Shown here: piece by piece, positions 58,921 through 64,000 of the stretch | Layout: every line of letters begins with the position of its first letter | Position numbering within the stretch: the stretch's first letter is position 1 | From: Protopterus annectens | Lineage: Eukaryota; Chordata; Ceratodontiformes; Protopteridae | Assembly (NCBI RefSeq): GCF_019279795.1 | Contig: NC_056737.1 | Span: 1,196,207,146 to 1,196,271,145 of the forward strand | Length of the DNA stretch: 64,000 bases | Direction: 5' to 3' | The notes under the pieces: generated by a model | Databases searched by the model: none | The model's input: the letters and a program-made list of their open reading frames with translations, nothing else | Told to the model about the DNA's origin: nothing | Program-made: the position numbers and the translations under genes

Positions 58921-59329
58921 TACATTCCCAGGCCATCATCACAGTATCCAAGAATCACATTCAAAGAGCACCATCACAGTACCCCATATCACATTCAGAC
59001 ACCATAATCATAGTACCTGAAATCACATTCACAGGGTATTATCATCATTGCAGAGCTCTGGATCACATTTACAAAAAGTCATCATTACAGTAGCACAAAT
59101 GGGTTTTACTCCGAATTATTTTATCACAATATCAACATTACATTCACAGAAATAATCTCTGGGCTCCCAGTTATATTCATGGAACACCATCACAGTTCCC
59201 CAGATCACATTCAGAGTATCGTCAGCACACAGACACAGGTCACATTCACAGAATGTCATCATTGCACTGTCCAGCATCACATTCACCAAACATCTTGACC
59301 ACAGTATCACAAATCACATTCACACAGAA
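58921..59329. repeat. Degenerate minisatellite, transition block
   Basis: Loose CACATTCACAGA words with irregular spacing. No other feature. Confidence 0.7.
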
Positions 59330-60170
59330 TTACCATCATTTCAGTACCTAAATCATATTCACAGAGTATCATCAAAGTACCCCATATCACATTCACAGAG
59401 CATCATCATCACAGTACTCTAATGGTATTCACAGACTGTCATCAAAGTACCCCATATCACATTCACAGAGCATCATCATCACAGTACTTTAATGGTATTC
59501 ACAGACTGTCATCAAAGTACCCCATATCACATTCACAGAGCATCATCATCATCATCACAGTACTCTAATGCTATTCACAGACTATCATCAAAGTACCACA
59601 TATCACATTGCATCATCATCATCACAGTATTCTAATGGTATTCACAGACTATCATCAAGGTGCCCTATATCACATTCACAGAGCATCATCATCATCATCA
59701 CCATCATGGCAGTACTCTGATGGTATTCACAGGCTATCATCAAAGTACCACATATCACATTTACATGGCATCATCGTCATCACAGTAGTCTAATGGTATT
59801 CACAGAATATCATCAAAGTAGCCCATATTGCATTCACAGGGCAGCATCATTATCATCATCATCACAGTACTCTAATGGTATTCATAGACTATCATCAAAA
59901 TACCACATATCACATGGCATCATCATCATCATAGTACTCTAATAGTATTCACAGACTATCATCAAAGTGCCCTATATAAAATTCACAGAGCATCATCATC
60001 ATCATCATGGCAGTACTCTGATGGTATTCACAGGCTATCATCAATGTACCACATATCACATTCACGTGGCATCATCATCATCATCATCATCACAGTAGTC
60101 TAATGGTATTCACAGACTATCATCAAAGTACCCCATGTTACATTCACATGGCATCATCATCATCACATCA
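59330..60170. repeat. About 75-bp repeat with (ATC)n expansion
   Basis: About eleven units: TGGTATTCACAGACTATCAT + CAAAGTACCCCATATCACAT + TCACAGAGCATCATCATCAC + AGTACTCTAA. The internal CATCAT run varies from two to seven triplets, so unit length varies. Confidence 0.92.
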
Positions 60171-61480
60171 CAGAGCCCCAAGATCAAATTCACAGATAGT
60201 GCATCCAAGTATGATTATTTCACATTCACACAGCATCATGACAGTATTCATATCATATTCATAGATTATTATCAGCATAGTACTCCAAGTCATATTCACA
60301 GACCATCATTATAGTAAATCATCATCACAGAATCTTACAAGACATTCACAGAGCACACAGAGTATCATCATCACAGTACCTAAAATCACATTCAAAGACC
60401 ACCATCATCATCACAGTACCCAACTCATATTCAGGCACTATCACAATAGTAAACAAATCACCTTCAGAGAGCATTATGATCATAGTACCCCAACTCACAT
60501 TCACACTCCAGCATCATAGTACCCGAATCACATCCACAGAGTATCATCACAACATGTCCAATCACATTCACAGACCATCTCACAGTACTCTACATCTCAT
60601 TCACAGAGAATCATCTTCAGACATCTCCATATCACATTCACAGAACATCATCACAGTACCTCAAATCACATTCACAGAAAGTGCATCACGGTATTATGTT
60701 ATCACATTCATAAAGCATCATCATAATATCCCAAACCACATTCACAGACCATCATGACAGTAAGCTAAATAACATTAACTGAGCATCGTCATCAGAGATT
60801 CTCAGATCATATTCACAGGACATCATCACAATACCCCATATCACATTGCTGAGCATCACCATCATCATCATTATCATCACAGTATACAAAATAATATTCA
60901 CAGAACATCTCACAGTACCCTAGATCTCATTCACACAGAATCATCATCAGAGATCCTCATATCACATTCACAGAACATCATCATAGTACCTCAAATCACA
61001 CTCACAGAAAATGCATCACTGTATTATTTTATCACATTCATAAAGCATCATCATAATATCACAAACCACATTCACAGACCATCATGACAGTCAGCTAAAT
61101 GACATTCACTGAACATCGTCATCAGAGATTCTCAGATCATATTCACAGGACGTCATCACAATACCTCATATCACATTGCTGATCATCTTCATCATCATCA
61201 CAATACCTGAATCACATTTTCAAACATCATTATCATTACAGCATCCAAAATAATATTCACAGAACATCATAGTATCCAAATCACATTTACAGAGCAACAA
61301 CAAAATACCAAAACTGCATTTACAGAGTATCATCACCATCACCTTCACAGTTATCAGCAGCAGCATCACAGCATGACAAATCACATTCATAGAGGATCAT
61401 CATAACAGTATCCAGGTCACATTCACAGAGAATTGTCACCACAGTACCGCAAATCTCATTTACAGAACAATACCATGAGA
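60171..61480. repeat. Degenerate CATTCACAGA minisatellite, block 3
   Basis: Irregular units. One block (CACATTCACAGAACATCATC, ACCTCAAATCACA, TGCATCAC, GTATTATTTTATCACATTCA) occurs at about 60630-60850 and again at 60960-61180, a roughly 330-bp duplication. Confidence 0.85.
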
Positions 61481-62187
61481 GCTGCATGAAAAATATTCAG
61501 CATACAGATGCTTGGCATGCAAAACTGTAAACAGAGAGTGTACCTTGGGAATATAATACTGACTAGCTGTAAGAGTTTTAAAGTGTTCATTCGCTGTGCC
61601 CTATGAAATGGAGCCCTATACTCCTAGAACTCTGTTACCTTTATATACTAGCTCAAAGGGGTTGGAGTTGGCTTAATGGACAAGGTATTTACCTCACAAA
61701 CACAAGGCACATGGATGTATTATCTCCATTGGTCACTCTCTGGACATTAGCTAGGCATATAATGGTCTGCAGACTAATTGCAAAGTCTATGAACCTGAGA
61801 TCATGGTACATTTAAGTAAGTAGAATTCTGTGAGATAAAACAGTCTCAGAATTAGTACATAACCCTACTATCTACCATCACCGTACCCCACATTTCATTC
61901 ACAGGGAAGCACCATGTCAGTATCACATTTGCAGGGGGGCACCATCACCATTTCTGCCTCACACTTATACGATGACATCATGTTATCACCTCACATCACA
62001 TTCATATGGCAGTAATATCCCGATGACACACTTCACATTCTCAGGGCACTATTGCTACAGTACCAAACATCACATTCAGTAGACAGTACCATCACAATAT
62101 ATCTACATCACATTCACGGTAAAGCACCATGTCAGTACTCATGAATCACATTCGCAGGGGCACCATCACCATCACTGCCTTACACTT
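61481..62187. other. End of the minisatellite field
   Basis: 61481-61870 is non-repetitive with no recognised gene. 61870-62187 returns to CACATTCACAGG-type words (GCACCATGTCAGTA and GGGGCACCATCACCAT each occur twice, about 245 bp apart). Confidence 0.5.
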
Positions 62188-64000
62188 AGTTTCATAGTTT
62201 CATAGTATAGTACTAGGCTATCTGCCCTGGGGCATTTGTAAGCCTAGCCATAGTGATGTGGCTTTTGCCACCCCATGAAATGGTACAAAAATGTACAGAA
62301 TAAGTTTAGAATACTGTGCCTCTGTCTAGTAGTGACACAATGATGGTCCCCTTATATAATAGAATTAGTTTACTGTGCCCCTGTCTAACAGTGACACAGA
62401 TGTGACCCCTGGGGTAAACTTATGATCTCCCATCCACTCATCAAGATTTCTCTTGAAGAGAGTCAGTGAGGGGCTCTGCCTAATACAAACTGGGAAGCCT
62501 CTGGGTTATGAATCTATCCCTCCAGCATGTCCTATTCATACTTGTGCTGAGGTTTAAGTCTTTAGCTCTCGTGGTCCTGATGGATTTGGATTTTTTGAGG
62601 TGGAGCATGTCCATCAGATCCTGATTTGACATGGCCTTGTACATCAGGCAGAGATCACCTCTGAGCAGGCGGTATGCTACTGAATAGAGCTGAAGTTTCT
62701 TTAGTCTGGCAGAATAAGACATATGTTGGAGACCCTTGATCCTCTTGGTGAAGTACTTTTGTGGTCTCTCCAGCTGTTGCAAATGCTGGGTGAGGTACAT
62801 ACCAAATGGGGCATTGTACTCAATCATGGGTCTGATGAGGGAGGAATATAGGGGTACAATGACATCCTTGGGTCTGGATGTGAATCCCTTCATGATGAGG
62901 TGTGCAAGGTAGAATGTTTTTTCTAACCACTTTGGCAACGTGGGTGTCAAATGAGAGGTTGCTGTCGACTTGGGTCCCTAGGTCTCTGATTACTTTTTCC
63001 GTACTCAGTGGGTTGCTGTCTATGTGATAATTTGTGGGTACTTTGTTTTCCCCAAAGGGCATGACTATACATTTTTTGCCATTTAGTTTAAGGCCGTGAC
63101 TCTGACACCAGTTGTCCGTTTCTGTGAGGCCTTTTTGTAGGATGTGTGTGTCTGCTGGTGTATCGACTATGGCGCCTAGTTTGCAGTCATCTGCGAACTT
63201 TGTCAGCCACAGCCCTCCCATGTTTGCTTTAACATCTGAGAAGTAAATGCCGAACAAGAGGGGTCCCAGGACAGATCCCTGTGGGACACCACTTGTGACT
63301 GGCATTGAGTCTGACATTGCTCCAGTGATTTTAACTTTATGGGTTCTGTCCTTTAGCCAGTTTGCAACCCATCTAGTGACATAAGGGTTTACTTTTAAGC
63401 TGTTGAGCTTATCTATGATGCCTGAGTGGGGTATTGTGTCGAAGGCCTTAGCCAAGTCCAGGTATGCTGTATGGACTGCTTTTCCCTCATCAATGGCTCT
63501 AGTGACTGTTTCGAAAAAGTCAGCCAGGTTTAAAAGGCAGGATCTGCCCTTTACAAAGCCGAACTGAGTGGGGTCAAGTGTCTGTAGGTCCCCTATGTCT
63601 CTGTTTATGAGTTCCATAATGATTCTTTCCATAGCTTTGCAGACCAGGCTGGTTAAGCTTATGGGGCGGTAGTTTCCAGGGTCTGTAGAGGCACCCCCCT
63701 TGTGGAGTGGGACCACTGTTGCTGTACGCCAGTGTTCAGGCACATATCCCGAAGTAAGGCTAAGGTTAAATAGCATTTTTATGTGTGGGTTTAGCTCCTC
63801 CTGGAGTTCACATAACATGCAACCCGGGATACTGTCAGGTCCCATTGATGCTGTGTTTTTTGCTTTGTTTAGGGCGGTTCTCACTTGGACATCTGAGATG
63901 ACAGGGAGATTACATTTAGCTGGGATAAGTATTTCTTCTTTTGGGGGTGAAGGAGGGGAGAAATTTGCACTGAACCTGTCAGCCAGAATGTTGGCAATAT
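62188..64000 (-). mobile_element. CR1 LINE 'G', continues beyond the window
   Basis: Begins AGTTTCATAGTTTCATAGTA (octamer tail with T in place of G) and GTACTAGGCTATCTGCCC. It runs to the window edge, still inside ORF2. The 3' UTR contains a local duplication of about 65 bp (ACTGTGCCTCTGTCTAGTAG at 62313 and ACTGTGCCCCTGTCTAACAG at 62370). Confidence 0.94.
62480..64000 (-). pseudogene. CR1 'G' ORF2: reverse transcriptase, nearly intact, partial at window edge
   Basis: Minus frame 63884-62820 (354 residues) reads SMGPDSIPGCMLCELQEELN, VPLHKGGASTDPGNYRPISL, TQFGFVKGRSCLLNLADFF, TAYLDLAKAFDTIPHSG, TSGVPQGSVLGPLLFGIYFS, LTKFADDCKLGAI and NGKKCIVMPFGENKVP. All RT motifs, including FADD, are intact. 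A single frame change near 62930 leads to the C-terminal frame 62950-62480 (FYLAHLIMKGFTSRPKDVIV, NAPFGMYLTQHLQQLERPQK, TCWRDRFITQRLPSL). The least damaged RT in the window. The endonuclease half lies beyond 64000. Confidence 0.94.

Overview
This window looks like a repeat-packed intron of a vertebrate with a large genome. Base composition is AT-rich. The interspersed repeats are CR1, L2, L1-like and RTE-like LINEs, tRNA-headed SINEs and a Penelope-like element (PLE), with long minisatellite arrays between them. This mix suits a lungfish, amphibian or other repeat-rich vertebrate; the sequence alone does not fix the species. No intact autonomous gene lies wholly inside the window, and almost every long open frame is a transposon remnant or a translated tandem repeat.

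Host gene: three very short plus-strand exons with good splice signals are the only host coding sequence I can support. They are a 66-nt exon at 10607-10672, an identical second copy at 14399-14464 inside a 1.3-kb duplication, and a 51-nt exon at 46292-46342. All three start and end in phase 1, so any combination stays in frame. The last 43 bp around the donor of the 66-nt exon are repeated about six times after both copies. I could not name the gene.

Layout: 1-9.8 kb holds old L2-like and RTE-like LINE remnants, SINE tails and a tetranucleotide run. 9.8-15 kb holds the duplicated exon block with an L1-like fragment between its copies. 15.8-21.9 kb is a 172-bp satellite split by a 3.8-kb CR1. 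22.1-27.3 kb is a broken PLE with inverted ends and a hammerhead-like motif, itself hit by a solo LTR and a small TIR element. 27.6-30.1 kb has 41-bp and 46-bp arrays. 30.4-39.9 kb is a three-deep nest: a full-length CR1 lies inside an older CR1, and a foldback PLE-type insertion with a second hammerhead-like motif lies inside the younger CR1. 40-46 kb has CR1 tails and 77-, 66- and 39-bp minisatellites. 46.9-50.5 kb holds an old CR1 next to an L2 LINE. 50.5-62.2 kb is an ~11-kb minisatellite field built on a CATTCACAGA core, interrupted by a CR1 and a SINE whose tail matches the L2. The last 1.8 kb is another CR1 running off the window.

The main points of interest are the tandem exon duplication with its multiplied splice donor, two hammerhead-like motifs from different PLE families, the dated nest of insertions, and the SINE/L2 tail pairing.
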